Position numbers and translations under genes: made by a program. Below the pieces are notes generated by a model. It was not told the origin of the DNA. It saw only the letters and a list, made by a program, of their open reading frames with translations, and made no database searches. DNA of 64,000 nucleotides. It comes from an uncultured Enterobacterales bacterium. GTDB lineage: Bacteria > Pseudomonadota > Gammaproteobacteria > Enterobacterales > Enterobacteriaceae. The stretch lies in NCBI GenBank assembly GCA_946478305.1, contig CAMLBO010000013.1, positions 1 through 64,000 of the forward strand, in the 5' to 3' direction. Shown here one piece after another: positions 17,683-26,982 of this stretch; position 1 is the stretch's first letter, and each line of letters starts with the position of its first letter.

Positions 17683-18822
17683 ATGTACGCACTGATTAAC
17701 GGCCGGGTATATACTGGCCACGACGTTCTTGATAACCACGCGGTGGTGATCGCCAACGGTAAGATCGAACGTGTCTGTCCGGTAGCCGATCTGCCGGAGA
17801 ATATTGAAACCCGCGATCTGGACGGCGCACACCTTGCCCCCGGATTCATTGACTTGCAGCTTAACGGCTGTGGCGGCGTGCAGTTCAACGATTCACTGGA
17901 AGCCATTTCCGTTGAAACGTTAGAAATCATGCAACAAGCCAATGAAAAATCAGGCTGTACCAGCTATTTACCGACGCTTATTACTTGTAGCGACGAGTAC
18001 ATGAAGCATGGTATCAGCGTGATGCGCACTTATTTGGAAAAATACCCGAATCAGGCGCTGGGCCTGCACTTAGAGGGGCCGTACCTCAGCCCGCTGAAAA
18101 AAGGCACTCACAACCCAATTTTCATCCGCAAACCTGACAGTGCAATGATTGACTATCTTTGTGCCAATGCAGATGTCATCACCAAAGTGACGCTGGCGCC
18201 AGAGCAGGTTGACGATAAATTTATTCATCAGTTACGCGACGCTGGCATTATTGTTTCCGCCGGGCACTCCAACTCGACCTATGAAGAAGCGCGCAAAGGC
18301 TTTGCCGCCGGGATCACCTTCTCAACGCACCTGTTTAACGCCATGCCGGCGATCACCGGCCGTGCACCAGGGCTTGTCAGTGCTATCTTTGATACCCCGG
18401 AAGTTTATACCGGTATCATCGTAGACGGACATCACGTTGCCTGGGCAAATGTGCGCAATGCCAAAAAACTCAAAGGTGACAAGCTGGTGCTGGTTACCGA
18501 TGCCACGGCACCGGCAGGCGCTGATATTGAAGAGTTCATTTTTGCAGGCAAAACAATATACTATCGTGATGGACTCTGTGTAGACGAACATGGCACGCTC
18601 AGCGGATCGGCGCTGACCATGATCGAAGCGGTACAAAACAGTGTTGAACATGTGGGTATTGCGCTGGACGAAGCGCTGCGAATGGCTACGCTGTATGCAG
18701 CACGGGCGATTGGGGTAGACGGGCAACTCGGTACGATAGAAGCCGGGAAAGTCGCCAACCTCACCGCGTTTACGCATGATTTCAACATCACGAAAACTAT
18801 CGTTAATGGTGACGAAGTTTAA
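17683..18822 (+). CDS. nagA: N-acetylglucosamine-6-phosphate deacetylase
   Basis: Removes the acetyl group of GlcNAc-6-phosphate to give glucosamine-6-phosphate for NagB. It is 379 residues of the amidohydrolase TIM-barrel fold. Metal-site residues lie in [21 protein letters not shown] and STHLFNAM, and the catalytic Asp in VTDATAPAG. The ATG at 17683 gives [12 protein letters not shown], as in E. coli, with AGGGGG 4 bases before it. The upstream in-frame start at 17623 lies inside the ERIC repeat and is rejected. Confidence 0.97.
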   Translation: MYALINGRVYTGHDVLDNHAVVIANGKIERVCPVADLPENIETRDLDGAHLAPGFIDLQLNGCGGVQFNDSLEAISVETLEIMQQANEKSGCTSYLPTLITCSDEYMKHGISVMRTYLEKYPNQALGLHLEGPYLSPLKKGTHNPIFIRKPDSAMIDYLCANADVITKVTLAPEQVDDKFIHQLRDAGIIVSAGHSNSTYEEARKGFAAGITFSTHLFNAMPAITGRAPGLVSAIFDTPEVYTGIIVDGHHVAWANVRNAKKLKGDKLVLVTDATAPAGADIEEFIFAGKTIYYRDGLCVDEHGTLSGSALTMIEAVQNSVEHVGIALDEALRMATLYAARAIGVDGQLGTIEAGKVANLTAFTHDFNITKTIVNGDEV

Positions 18823-18841
18823 TTGAGCGGATAAGGTATTG

Positions 18842-20062
18842 ATGACGACTGGCGGACAGGCACAAATCGGCAACGTTGATCTGGTTAAGCAGCTAAACGG
18901 CGCGGCGGTTTACCGCCTGATTGATCAGCAGGGGCCGATTTCCCGCATACAAATTGCGGATCACAGCCAACTGGCTCCGGCCAGCGTCACCAAAATCACC
19001 CGCCAGCTATTAGAGCGCGGACTGATCAAAGAAGTCGATCAGCAGGCTTCCACCGGGGGCCGCCGCGCCATTTCGATCATCACTGAGACCCGCCCTTTTC
19101 ATACCGTCGCCATCCGTCTTGGGCGCCATGATGCCACTATTACTCTGTATGATCTGAGTGCCAAAGCGCTGGCAGAACAGCATTATGCCCTGCCGGAACG
19201 TACGCAGGAGACGCTTGAAAACGCCCTGATCTCCGCCATTGCACAATTCATTGAGATAAACCAACGCAAAATCCGCGAACTGATTGCCATCTCGGTGATT
19301 CTGCCCGGTCTGGTTGATCCTAATAAAGGCATCGTGCGCTACATGCCGCATATCAGCGTGGGCAACTGGAAATTGGTTGATGCGTTAGAAGCGAAATTCA
19401 AAGTCACCAGCTTTGTGGGGCACGATATTCGCAGTCTGGCGCTGGCAGAGCACTATTTCGGTGCAACCCGCGACTGTCAGGACTCCATTTTGGTTCGTTT
19501 ACACCGGGGAACAGGCGCTGGGATCATCGTCAATGGGCAAATTTTCCTTGGCAGCAACGGCAACGTCGGCGAGATTGGTCACATTCAGGTTGATCCATTA
19601 GGCGAGCACTGCCACTGCGGCAACTTTGGCTGTTTGGAAACCGTGGCAGCAAATTCGGCCATAGAAAACCGCGTCCGTCATCTGTTGATCCAGGGATATC
19701 CAAGCAAACTGACGCGGGATGACTGTTCTATCGCTGCTATCTGCAAAGCCGCTAACCGCAGCGACGGACTGGCCTGCGAAGTGATCGAGTATGTTGGACG
19801 TCACCTCGGGAAAGGTGTCGCAATCGCTATTAACCTGTTTAATCCGCAAAAAGTCGTGATTGCCGGAGAGATAACCGACGCAGAGAAAGTCCTGCTGCCG
19901 GCCATCCAGAGCTGCATAAACACTCAGGTATTGAAGGATTTCCGTCGCAACCTGCCCATAGTGAAATCCGAATTAAACCACCAGTCCGCGATTGGTGCTT
20001 TTGCGCTGGTTAAACGGGCTATGCTCAACGGCGTGCTGCTGCAACGTCTAATGGAAAATTAA
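18842..20062 (+). CDS. nagC: NagC, ROK-family repressor of amino-sugar genes
   Basis: Transcription factor that represses nag and chiP genes until bound by GlcNAc-6-phosphate; it also activates glmUS in E. coli. It is 406 residues. The N-terminal winged helix is about 15-80 (ISRIQIADHSQLAPASVTKI), followed by the ROK fold with a CHCGNFGC zinc motif and the sugar-binding GNVGEIGHIQVDPLGEHC region. ATG 18842 was chosen over TTG 18839 by alignment with MT-GGQAQIG of E. coli. Third gene of nagBACD, 19 bases after nagA. Confidence 0.97.
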   Translation: MTTGGQAQIGNVDLVKQLNGAAVYRLIDQQGPISRIQIADHSQLAPASVTKITRQLLERGLIKEVDQQASTGGRRAISIITETRPFHTVAIRLGRHDATITLYDLSAKALAEQHYALPERTQETLENALISAIAQFIEINQRKIRELIAISVILPGLVDPNKGIVRYMPHISVGNWKLVDALEAKFKVTSFVGHDIRSLALAEHYFGATRDCQDSILVRLHRGTGAGIIVNGQIFLGSNGNVGEIGHIQVDPLGEHCHCGNFGCLETVAANSAIENRVRHLLIQGYPSKLTRDDCSIAAICKAANRSDGLACEVIEYVGRHLGKGVAIAINLFNPQKVVIAGEITDAEKVLLPAIQSCINTQVLKDFRRNLPIVKSELNHQSAIGAFALVKRAMLNGVLLQRLMEN

Positions 20063-20104
20063 GGCGTGTTATAGTGCCGTATTGCAAAGGATGGATGAGT
20101 GAAT

Positions 20105-20857
20105 ATGACGATTAAAAATGTAATTTGTGACATTGATGGCGTACTGCTGCATGACAATACTGCGGTACCCGGAGCCGACCTGTTCCTTGCCCGTATTCAG
20201 GAACAAGGTATGCCACTGGTTATGCTGACCAACTACCCTTCCCAGACCGCGCAGGATTTAGCTAACCGCTTCACCGCCGCCGGTCTCGACGTTCCGGAAA
20301 GTGCGTTTTATACCTCTGCCATGGCAACCGCTGATTTTCTAAAGCGTCAGGAAGGAAAAAAAGCCTATGTCGTCGGCGAAGGTGCTTTGATTCACGAACT
20401 GTATAAAGCAGGCTTCACCATCACAGATATCAACCCTGATTTCGTGATCGTAGGCGAAACCCGGTCCTATAACTGGGACATGATCCATAAAGCTGCCTTC
20501 TTTGTGGCTAACGGCGCACGCTTTATTGCTACCAACCCTGACAGCCACGGTCACGGATTTGCCCCGGCGTGTGGCGCGCTCTGCGCACCGATTGAGAAAA
20601 TCACCGGCCGTAAGCCTTTCTATGTTGGTAAGCCCAGCCCATGGATCATCCGCTCTGCTTTAAATAAAATGCAGGCCCATTCCGAAGAAACGGTGATTGT
20701 AGGTGATAACCTGCGCACGGATATTCTTGCAGGTTTCCAGGCGGGGCTCGACACCGTTTTGGTACTGTCAGGTGTTTCAACCCTGAATGACGTTGAGGAG
20801 ATGCCTTTCCGTCCAAGCTGGATTTACCCGTCCGTGGCCGATATCGATATCTTTTAA
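20105..20857 (+). CDS. nagD: NagD, HAD-superfamily nucleotide/sugar phosphatase
   Basis: A 250-residue HAD type IIA phosphatase. E. coli NagD dephosphorylates UMP and other monophosphates and its role in GlcNAc use is unclear. Motif I is CDIDGVLLHD with the nucleophile Asp, motif II lies in LTNYPSQ, and motif III/IV in VGKPSPWII and VGDNLRTDILAG. ATG 20105 (MTIKNVICDIDG) matches E. coli; GTG 20099 in frame is less likely. Last gene of nagBACD. Confidence 0.95.
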   Translation: MTIKNVICDIDGVLLHDNTAVPGADLFLARIQEQGMPLVMLTNYPSQTAQDLANRFTAAGLDVPESAFYTSAMATADFLKRQEGKKAYVVGEGALIHELYKAGFTITDINPDFVIVGETRSYNWDMIHKAAFFVANGARFIATNPDSHGHGFAPACGALCAPIEKITGRKPFYVGKPSPWIIRSALNKMQAHSEETVIVGDNLRTDILAGFQAGLDTVLVLSGVSTLNDVEEMPFRPSWIYPSVADIDIF

Positions 20858-21188
20858 TCCCCTGTCATCTGTCTGGCCGTCCGGCCAGACTTCAGCTTTC
20901 TCTCCTTCTATTTTTTGTCACCCTGAATCTCCTTCGCAGGTCAGTTCTGGCTAAAAAATTGCACATTCAACAATTAATCCCCGCTTAAACTGATAATCCA
21001 TCAAAGATCGCGGCATGACTACAAACTATTTTTCATCAAAACGTTAAATCACTTGCACACTATGGTGGTTTTATCGCATTTTCATAATCAACAACGCAGC
21101 AAAGTCGAACCTTAAATGAGAAATCGACAAAGTGCTTAGCAAACACAACAAAATGACCGTCAGTTAAAAGTCGTTAGGAGAAAGAAAT
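20858..21188. other. nagD-asnB intergenic region
   Basis: A 331-base region. A stem, GTCTGGCC / GGCCAGAC (20871-20890), follows the nagD stop with only a weak pyrimidine tail and is a probable terminator of nagBACD. The remainder is AT-rich asnB promoter and leader sequence without a clear motif. Confidence 0.6.
20871..20890 (+). terminator. Probable terminator after nagBACD
   Basis: Perfect 8-bp stem GTCTGGCC / GGCCAGAC with a 4-base loop, 14 bases after the nagD stop. The tail TTCAGCTTTCTC is a poor U-tract, so efficiency is uncertain. Confidence 0.6.
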
Positions 21189-22850
21189 ATGTGTTCTATT
21201 TTCGGTGTGCTCGATATCAAGACAGACTCAGTTGAACTGCGCAAAAAAGCGCTTGAACTATCTCGCCTAATGCGCCATCGCGGCCCGGACTGGTCTGGCA
21301 TTTTTGCCAGCGATAAAGCGATTCTGTGCCACGAACGTCTGTCGATTGTCGACGTCAACAACGGCGCACAACCGCTCTACAACGCAGCACACACACACGT
21401 ATTGGCCGTTAACGGTGAAATTTACAACCATCAGGCATTGCGCGCTGAGTTGGGTGATCGTTATGAATTCCAGACCGAATCCGACTGTGAAGTGATCCTC
21501 GCGCTTTACCAGGAAAAAGGACCAGAATTCCTCGATGAATTGCAGGGCATGTTTGCCTTCATTTTGTATGACACAGAAAAAGAGGCCTACATGATCGGCC
21601 GCGACCATCTCGGCATCATCCCTCTGTATTATGGTCACGACGAACACGGCAACATGTTTGTTGCCTCTGAGATGAAATCCCTGGTGCCAGTTTGCCGCAC
21701 CATCAAAGAGTTCCCGGCAGGAAGCTATCTGTGGAGTCAGGACGGAGAGATCCGTGAATATTACCATCGTGACTGGTTTGACTACGACAACGTAAAAGAT
21801 AACGTGACCGATGCCAAGGCGCTGAAAGAAGCACTGGAAGAATCAGTAAAAAGCCACCTGATGTCTGACGTACCTTACGGCGTTCTGCTGTCAGGAGGGC
21901 TGGACTCTTCAGTTATTTCTGCCATTACCAAGAAATTTGCCGGTCGCCGTATTGAAGATAAAGACCAGAGCGAAGCCTGGTGGCCACAGCTGCACTCCTT
22001 TGCCGTGGGTCTGGTGGGTTCGCCCGACCTGAAAGCTGCGCAGGAAGTCGCCACGCATCTGGGTACCGTGCATCATGAAATTCACTTCACCGTTCAGGAA
22101 GGTCTGGACGCAATTCGTGACGTGATCTATCACATCGAGACTTACGACGTCACCACCATCCGCGCCTCGACGCCGATGTATTTAATGTCACGTAAAATCA
22201 AAGCGATGGGCATTAAAATGGTGTTGTCTGGCGAAGGGGCTGACGAAGTCCTGGGGGGTTACCTTTACTTCCATAAAGCGCCAAATGCCAAAGAGTTCCA
22301 TGAAGAAACCGTGCGTAAATTGCTGGCATTACATATGTATGACTGCGCACGCGCCAACAAAGCGATGTCTGCGTGGGGCGTAGAGGCCCGCGTGCCCTTC
22401 CTGGATAAAAAATTCCTCGACGTGGCAATGCGCCTTAACCCGAAAGACAAGATGTGTGGCAACGGCAAAATGGAAAAACATATCCTCCGTGAATGTTTTG
22501 AGTCTTATTTGCCGCACAGCGTGGCGTGGCGTCAGAAAGAACAGTTCTCCGATGGCGTGGGTTATAGCTGGATTGATACCTTAAAAGAGGTCGCCGGACA
22601 GCAAATTACTGACCAACAGCTCGAAACTGCACATTTCCGCTTCCCCTATAACACTCCGGGTTCTAAAGAAGCGTACTTGTATCGCACCATTTTTGAAGAA
22701 TTATTCCCGGTGCCGAGTGCAGCAGAGTGCGTACCAGGTGGCCCATCGGTGGCCTGCTCTTCTGCCAAAGCCATCGAATGGGATGAGTCATTCAAAAACA
22801 TGAACGATCCATCAGGACGCGCAGTGGGCGTGCACCAATCGGCCTATTGA
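21189..22850 (+). CDS. asnB: Asparagine synthetase B (glutamine-hydrolysing)
   Basis: Makes asparagine from aspartate, ATP and glutamine. It is 553 residues. Cys2 after the removed Met is the N-terminal nucleophile (MCSIFGV) of the glutaminase domain, about 1-190. The synthetase domain carries the PP-loop LLSGGLDSSVISA and the LSGEGADEVLGGY motif. TAGGAGA is a good ribosome-binding site. It is a monocistronic unit with its own terminator. In E. coli it lies between nagD and the same tRNA cluster. Confidence 0.98.
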   Translation: MCSIFGVLDIKTDSVELRKKALELSRLMRHRGPDWSGIFASDKAILCHERLSIVDVNNGAQPLYNAAHTHVLAVNGEIYNHQALRAELGDRYEFQTESDCEVILALYQEKGPEFLDELQGMFAFILYDTEKEAYMIGRDHLGIIPLYYGHDEHGNMFVASEMKSLVPVCRTIKEFPAGSYLWSQDGEIREYYHRDWFDYDNVKDNVTDAKALKEALEESVKSHLMSDVPYGVLLSGGLDSSVISAITKKFAGRRIEDKDQSEAWWPQLHSFAVGLVGSPDLKAAQEVATHLGTVHHEIHFTVQEGLDAIRDVIYHIETYDVTTIRASTPMYLMSRKIKAMGIKMVLSGEGADEVLGGYLYFHKAPNAKEFHEETVRKLLALHMYDCARANKAMSAWGVEARVPFLDKKFLDVAMRLNPKDKMCGNGKMEKHILRECFESYLPHSVAWRQKEQFSDGVGYSWIDTLKEVAGQQITDQQLETAHFRFPYNTPGSKEAYLYRTIFEELFPVPSAAECVPGGPSVACSSAKAIEWDESFKNMNDPSGRAVGVHQSAY

Positions 22851-22882
22851 TTTGATGTAAATCGCAGAGATTAATGCCATTA

Positions 22883-22907
22883 ACGGGCCTTTTCAGGCCC
22901 GTTTTTT
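22883..22907 (+). terminator. Rho-independent terminator after asnB
   Basis: ACGGGCCT / AGGCCCGT stem with a short TTTC loop, followed by six T. Confidence 0.9.
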
Positions 22908-23081
22908 CGTGTCTAAAGCGCATAAAAATAATGTGTTTTGCTGAATTAATCAGCACACTGGTTATAAGCCAGACAAATGAAAGCTTTCCGGGCTTTTTCG
23001 TCAAAAAAGAGGTTGACGCAAAACGGTCAACTCCGCATAATGCGCCCCGCAACGCCGATGAAGGTAGCGCGAAAAAAAGAT

Positions 23082-23158
23082 GGCTACGTAGCTCAGTTGG
23101 TTAGAGCACATCACTCATAATGATGGGGTCACAGGTTCGAATCCCGTCGTAGCCACCA
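23082..23158 (+). tRNA. metT: tRNA-Met (CAT), elongator
   Basis: A 77-base cloverleaf with GGCTACG / CGTAGCC acceptor stem, anticodon CAT in ACTCATAAT, T-loop TTCGAAT and encoded CCA. First gene of the six-tRNA array, in the place of E. coli metT. Confidence 0.95.
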
Positions 23159-23166
23159 TCTTTTTT

Positions 23167-23251
23167 GCGGGAGTGGCGAAATTGGTAGACGCACTAGATT
23201 TAGGTTCTAGCGCCGCAAGGTGTGCGAGTTCAAGTCTCGCCTCCCGCACCA
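23167..23251 (+). tRNA. leuW: tRNA-Leu (TAG)
   Basis: An 85-base class II tRNA with GCGGGAG / CTCCCGC acceptor stem, anticodon TAG in GATTTAGGT, a long variable arm (CGCCGCAAGGTGTG) and encoded CCA. Reads CUA-type leucine codons. Matches the leuW position in E. coli. Confidence 0.95.
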
Positions 23252-23273
23252 TTTCCAGACATCGGTAAGCAGT

Positions 23274-23348
23274 TGGGGTATCGCCAAGCGGTAAGGCACT
23301 GGTTTTTGATACCAGCATTCCCAGGTTCGAATCCTGGTACCCCAGCCA
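23274..23348 (+). tRNA. glnU: tRNA-Gln (TTG), copy 1
   Basis: A 75-base cloverleaf with TGGGGTA / TACCCCA acceptor stem, anticodon TTG in TTTTTGATA, T-stem CCAGG/CCTGG and encoded CCA. Confidence 0.95.
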
Positions 23349-23413
23349 TTTTCTTTCTCTTCATATCTCTGATGTGTTGGTAAGGAAAATCCAATTTGAA
23401 GTAGTTGTACTGT

Positions 23414-23488
23414 TGGGGTATCGCCAAGCGGTAAGGCACTGGTTTTTGATACCAGCATACCCTGGTTCGAATCCAGGTACCCCAGCCA
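23414..23488 (+). tRNA. glnW: tRNA-Gln (TTG), copy 2
   Basis: A 75-base near-copy of the preceding tRNA-Gln with the same anticodon. The central T-stem pair is flipped (CCTGG/CCAGG) and one variable-loop base differs. Confidence 0.95.
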
Positions 23489-23571
23489 TACTTCTTATTG
23501 ATAAGCACTTGAAATTTATTATTAAATTAGTTAACTTGTGCTTGAAGTTTTGCAGTAAGTCAGTAAAATTT

Positions 23572-23648
23572 GGCTACGTAGCTCAGCTGGTTAGAGCACA
23601 TCACTCATAATGATGGGGTCACAGGTTCAAATCCCGTCGTAGCCACCA
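23572..23648 (+). tRNA. metU: tRNA-Met (CAT), second copy
   Basis: A 77-base near-copy of the first tRNA-Met. It differs in the D-loop (CTGG for TTGG) and the T-loop (TTCAAAT for TTCGAAT). The encoded CCA is present. Confidence 0.95.
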
Positions 23649-23688
23649 TTTTATTGTCTGATGAGTGTTCAGATTTACCTTGTACTTT

Positions 23689-23763
23689 TGGGGTGTCGCC
23701 AAGCGGTAAGGCTCTGGTTTCTGATACCAGCATACCCAGGTTCGAATCCTGGCACCCCAGCCA
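23689..23763 (+). tRNA. glnV: tRNA-Gln (CTG)
   Basis: A 75-base cloverleaf with TGGGGTG / CACCCCA acceptor stem, anticodon CTG in TTTCTGATA and encoded CCA. Last tRNA in the array; a terminator follows 7 bases later. Confidence 0.95.
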
Positions 23764-23769
23764 CATTAG

Positions 23770-23802
23770 AAAGGCCCGCTCAGGCGGGCCTTTTGCTTTT
23801 TT
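23770..23802 (+). terminator. Rho-independent terminator of the tRNA array
   Basis: AAAGGCCCGC / GCGGGCCTTTT stem-loop followed by a T-rich tail. Confidence 0.9.
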
Positions 23803-23874
23803 GCATTTCACTCATACTTTCCCGCGCATTTTCCGAACAGGCTAACCGAGGCATATTCGGTCAGCCTTGCGTCG

Positions 23875-25065
23875 TTAAATCCCTAAAGCATATTTCAGCG
23901 CTTTAGTCTTCAGCACCCCGGCACGTTGCGCCGTCATCAGTGCCAGATTACGCAGCACTTTAACCGGCGCTAAATCATTGCTGAAGGCGGTATAGAACAG
24001 ATCCATGCCACTTTGCATCATCAGATTATCCAGACGACGTTGGCGCTGATAGCGTAACAGCACGCGTTCATCACTCCAGGATTCCTCACGGTCACGGGCT
24101 GTCCCCAGCACGTCCAGCAGAGCTTCGACATCGCGGTAGCCGAGATTCACGCCCTGCCCGGCCAGCGGATTGATGGTGTGTGCCGCATCTCCAATCAATG
24201 CCAACCCCGGCAGCACATATTTTTGCGCGTGCCGGCGCACCAGCGGGAAAGCCCCCGCAGAGAGCGCATTCACTTCACCAAGCCGCGTCGGGAAAGCTTT
24301 CTTCACTTCAACGGTAAGCTGCTGCATATTCAAAGATTGCAGATAACGGATACGCTGCGGGCTGTCGTACCACACCAGCGACGCATTATTCCCCGGCAAC
24401 GGCAGGAAGGCCCGCGGCCCGGACGGGAAGAATTGTTGCCAGGTGGTGTCCTGGTCCGGCGATGAGGTTTCGACGTTGATCAGCATACAGTTTTGACGGT
24501 ACTGCCAACCGTCAATGCCAATCCCCGCCAGTTGACGCACTAATGAGTTGGCTCCGTCTGCCGCCACGACCAGCCTTGTGCTGATGACTTCTCCGGTCGT
24601 TAGCTGCAAAGACCAGCTTTTGTCTTCATGCGAAAGCAGGTGCCGTAATTTCGACGGACAAAAGCGGGTGAGATTTGGCAAAGCATCGAATTGCTGCCAC
24701 AGAGCCCGTTGTAAAATCCGGTTTTCCACCATGAAGCCCAGCTCAGGCAGGCCTAATGATGCTGCATCGAAAATAACCTCAGAACCTTCATTCTCCCAGG
24801 TTTCCAGACGACAGTATGGCGTTGAACGCATCTGTTCCACCGCAGTCCAGGCACCCAACTTGTGCAGAAAACGCACCGACGCACAGCCGATAGCAGAAAT
24901 ACGCAAGTCGACCGGCGATGAGGGATCGAAGGGGCCAGGGCTTTCATTTTCAATCAGAGCCACGCTAAAACCATGCTGCGCCAGCCCCAGCGCTGCCGCA
25001 GCGCCTACCATGCCACCGCCGACCACGACTGCATCAAAGGATTTTTCAGAGTTGTTCATTTTCAT
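23875..25065 (-). CDS. ubiF: 3-demethoxyubiquinol 3-hydroxylase
   Basis: FAD-dependent hydroxylase of the late step of ubiquinone synthesis. It adds the C6-ring hydroxyl before UbiG methylates it. It is 396 residues. The dinucleotide fold VVVGGGMVGAAAALGLAQ is at the N-terminus, a second FAD motif DGANSLVRQ is mid-protein, and GDAAHTINPLAGQGVNLGYRD is the UbiH/COQ6 signature. It is transcribed towards the tRNA array and divergent from miaB. ATG 25059 is an alternative start two codons in. Confidence 0.95.
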   Translation of the reverse strand: MKMNNSEKSFDAVVVGGGMVGAAAALGLAQHGFSVALIENESPGPFDPSSPVDLRISAIGCASVRFLHKLGAWTAVEQMRSTPYCRLETWENEGSEVIFDAASLGLPELGFMVENRILQRALWQQFDALPNLTRFCPSKLRHLLSHEDKSWSLQLTTGEVISTRLVVAADGANSLVRQLAGIGIDGWQYRQNCMLINVETSSPDQDTTWQQFFPSGPRAFLPLPGNNASLVWYDSPQRIRYLQSLNMQQLTVEVKKAFPTRLGEVNALSAGAFPLVRRHAQKYVLPGLALIGDAAHTINPLAGQGVNLGYRDVEALLDVLGTARDREESWSDERVLLRYQRQRRLDNLMMQSGMDLFYTAFSNDLAPVKVLRNLALMTAQRAGVLKTKALKYALGI

Positions 25066-25267
25066 CCGGCTTGATAAGGGAATTCACTGAGTAAAGTGTA
25101 CCGGATTTTTGCCTGGTCTTCAGGGCCTAAGCTGCTACTGGTCACCACCTTTGTGAGGGTTTACACTATGCTCCCTGAACGTCGCCGCCGCTCTGCCCTC
25201 TGCTTTTACTCTGCAGAGCGGACTCAGATTTAACGTTTTTTGACCCGCATTGAGTAATGACAAACCG

Positions 25268-26692
25268 ATGATTAAAAAACTGCACATTAAAACCTGGGGC
25301 TGCCAGATGAATGAGTATGATTCATCAAAAATGGCCGACCTGCTCGAAAGCACCCATGGATATCAGCTGACCGACATCGCGGAAGAAGCAGATATCCTGT
25401 TACTGAATACCTGTTCTATTCGGGAAAAGGCTCAGGAAAAAGTGTTCAGCCTGCTCGGCCACTGGAAATTACTTAAAAAGAAGAATCCTGATGTGATCAT
25501 TGGGGTGGGTGGCTGTGTAGCTTCACAAGAAGGCGAGATGCTGCGACAGCGTGCGCCATGCGTAGATGTGGTCTTTGGTCCACAAACGCTGCACCGCCTG
25601 CCCGAAATGATCAATCACGTGCGCGGTACAAAAAGTCCTATCGTCGATATCAGCTTCCCTGAAATTGAGAAATTTGACCGTCTGCCAGAACCTCGCGCCG
25701 ATGGCCCAACGGCCTTTGTGTCGATCATGGAAGGCTGTAATAAATACTGCAGCTTCTGCGTCGTGCCTTACACCCGTGGTGAAGAAGTCAGCCGCCCGAG
25801 CGATGACGTACTGTTTGAAATCGCCCAGTTGGCGGCGCAGGGTGTACGCGAAGTCAATTTGTTGGGTCAGAACGTTAATGCCTACCGTGGCGCCACCTTC
25901 GATGGAGGGACATGCAGTTTTGCTGACCTGTTACGCCTGGTTGCAGCCATCGACGGCATTGACCGCATTCGTTTCACCACCAGCCATCCGGTAGAGTTCA
26001 CCGATGACATTATCGAGGTTTATAAAGACACGCCGGAACTGGTTAACTTCCTCCATCTGCCGATTCAGAGCGGTTCTGACCGAATCCTGACCATGATGAA
26101 ACGCCCGCATACGGTACTGGAATACAAATCAATCATCCGTAAGCTGCGCGCCGTGCGTCCCAATATGCATATGAGTTCAGACTTCATCATTGGCTTCCCG
26201 GGTGAGACCAATGAAGATTTCGAAAAAACGATGAAGCTAATCGCCGAAATTAATTACGACGTGAGCTTCAGCTTCATCTACTCTCCCCGCCCTGGGACGC
26301 CAGCTGCCGACATGGTGGACGACGTCAGCCTGGATGAGAAAAAACAGCGCTTACAAATTTTGCAGGACCGCATCACCCAACAGGTCATCCGTTTCAGCCG
26401 GGCAACACTGGGTACCGTGCAGCGTATTCTGGTGGAAGGGACATCCCGCAAAAGCGTGATGGAGTTAACCGGCCGTACAGAGTGTAATCGGGTGGTGAAC
26501 TTCGAAGGCTCGCCAGACATGATCGGTAAATTTGTGGATGTTGAAATCGTCGACGTCTACACCAACTCCCTGCGCGGCGTGCTGGTGCGCACCGAGGAGC
26601 AGATGGCGCTGCGCCTGCATGAATCACCGGAATCAGTGATTGCCCGCACGCGCAAAGAAAATGAAATTGGCGTCGGTATCTACCAACCCTGA
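25268..26692 (+). CDS. miaB: tRNA-2-methylthio-N6-dimethylallyladenosine synthase MiaB
   Basis: Radical-SAM methylthiotransferase that converts i6A37 to ms2i6A37 in tRNAs reading UNN codons. It is 474 residues, exactly the E. coli length. The N-terminal UPF0004 domain supplies three cluster cysteines (WGCQMN, NTCSIRE, VGGCVAS). The radical-SAM triad is CNKYCSFC, and a TRAM domain is at the C-terminus. ATG 25268 ([11 protein letters not shown]) was chosen over TTG 25250 by alignment. It is the first gene of a co-directional set with ybeZ-ybeY-corC-lnt. Confidence 0.97.
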   Translation: MIKKLHIKTWGCQMNEYDSSKMADLLESTHGYQLTDIAEEADILLLNTCSIREKAQEKVFSLLGHWKLLKKKNPDVIIGVGGCVASQEGEMLRQRAPCVDVVFGPQTLHRLPEMINHVRGTKSPIVDISFPEIEKFDRLPEPRADGPTAFVSIMEGCNKYCSFCVVPYTRGEEVSRPSDDVLFEIAQLAAQGVREVNLLGQNVNAYRGATFDGGTCSFADLLRLVAAIDGIDRIRFTTSHPVEFTDDIIEVYKDTPELVNFLHLPIQSGSDRILTMMKRPHTVLEYKSIIRKLRAVRPNMHMSSDFIIGFPGETNEDFEKTMKLIAEINYDVSFSFIYSPRPGTPAADMVDDVSLDEKKQRLQILQDRITQQVIRFSRATLGTVQRILVEGTSRKSVMELTGRTECNRVVNFEGSPDMIGKFVDVEIVDVYTNSLRGVLVRTEEQMALRLHESPESVIARTRKENEIGVGIYQP

Positions 26693-26721
26693 CACCGCCG
26701 TTTTAGGTATAAAGTTCATTC

Positions 26722-26752
26722 GCAGGGCGCCTTGGCGTCCTGCTTCTTTTTG
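26722..26752 (+). terminator. Probable terminator after miaB
   Basis: GCAGGGCGCC / GGCGTCCTGC stem with a TT loop (one G-T pair) and the tail TTCTTTTT, 29 bases after the miaB stop. Confidence 0.8.
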
Positions 26753-26982
26753 GCGCTTCGGTATAAAAGTCACCAACGTGACCTTCAACACGGTTTAATT
26801 TTTCGAGACAGGCCGCATATTGTCACTAAGGTTGTACCCGCTTCAACGGGTAACAAGGCATATTTTGCCAACGGCATGTATTATTAACCAAGGTATGGTG
26901 AGCTTGGCGCTGGTTTTTCACGAGGCGCGCAAGCCAAAATGTCAGGCACATGAACAGGTCCCGAGTGGCCCAGAGGACGAGT

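Noticed and set aside
23374-23906. Short frames running through the tRNA genes, including CQDSNLG- and ATTGFEPVTPSL-like peptides
   Set aside because: These are translations of tRNA sequence often misannotated as proteins; the tRNAs explain the region.
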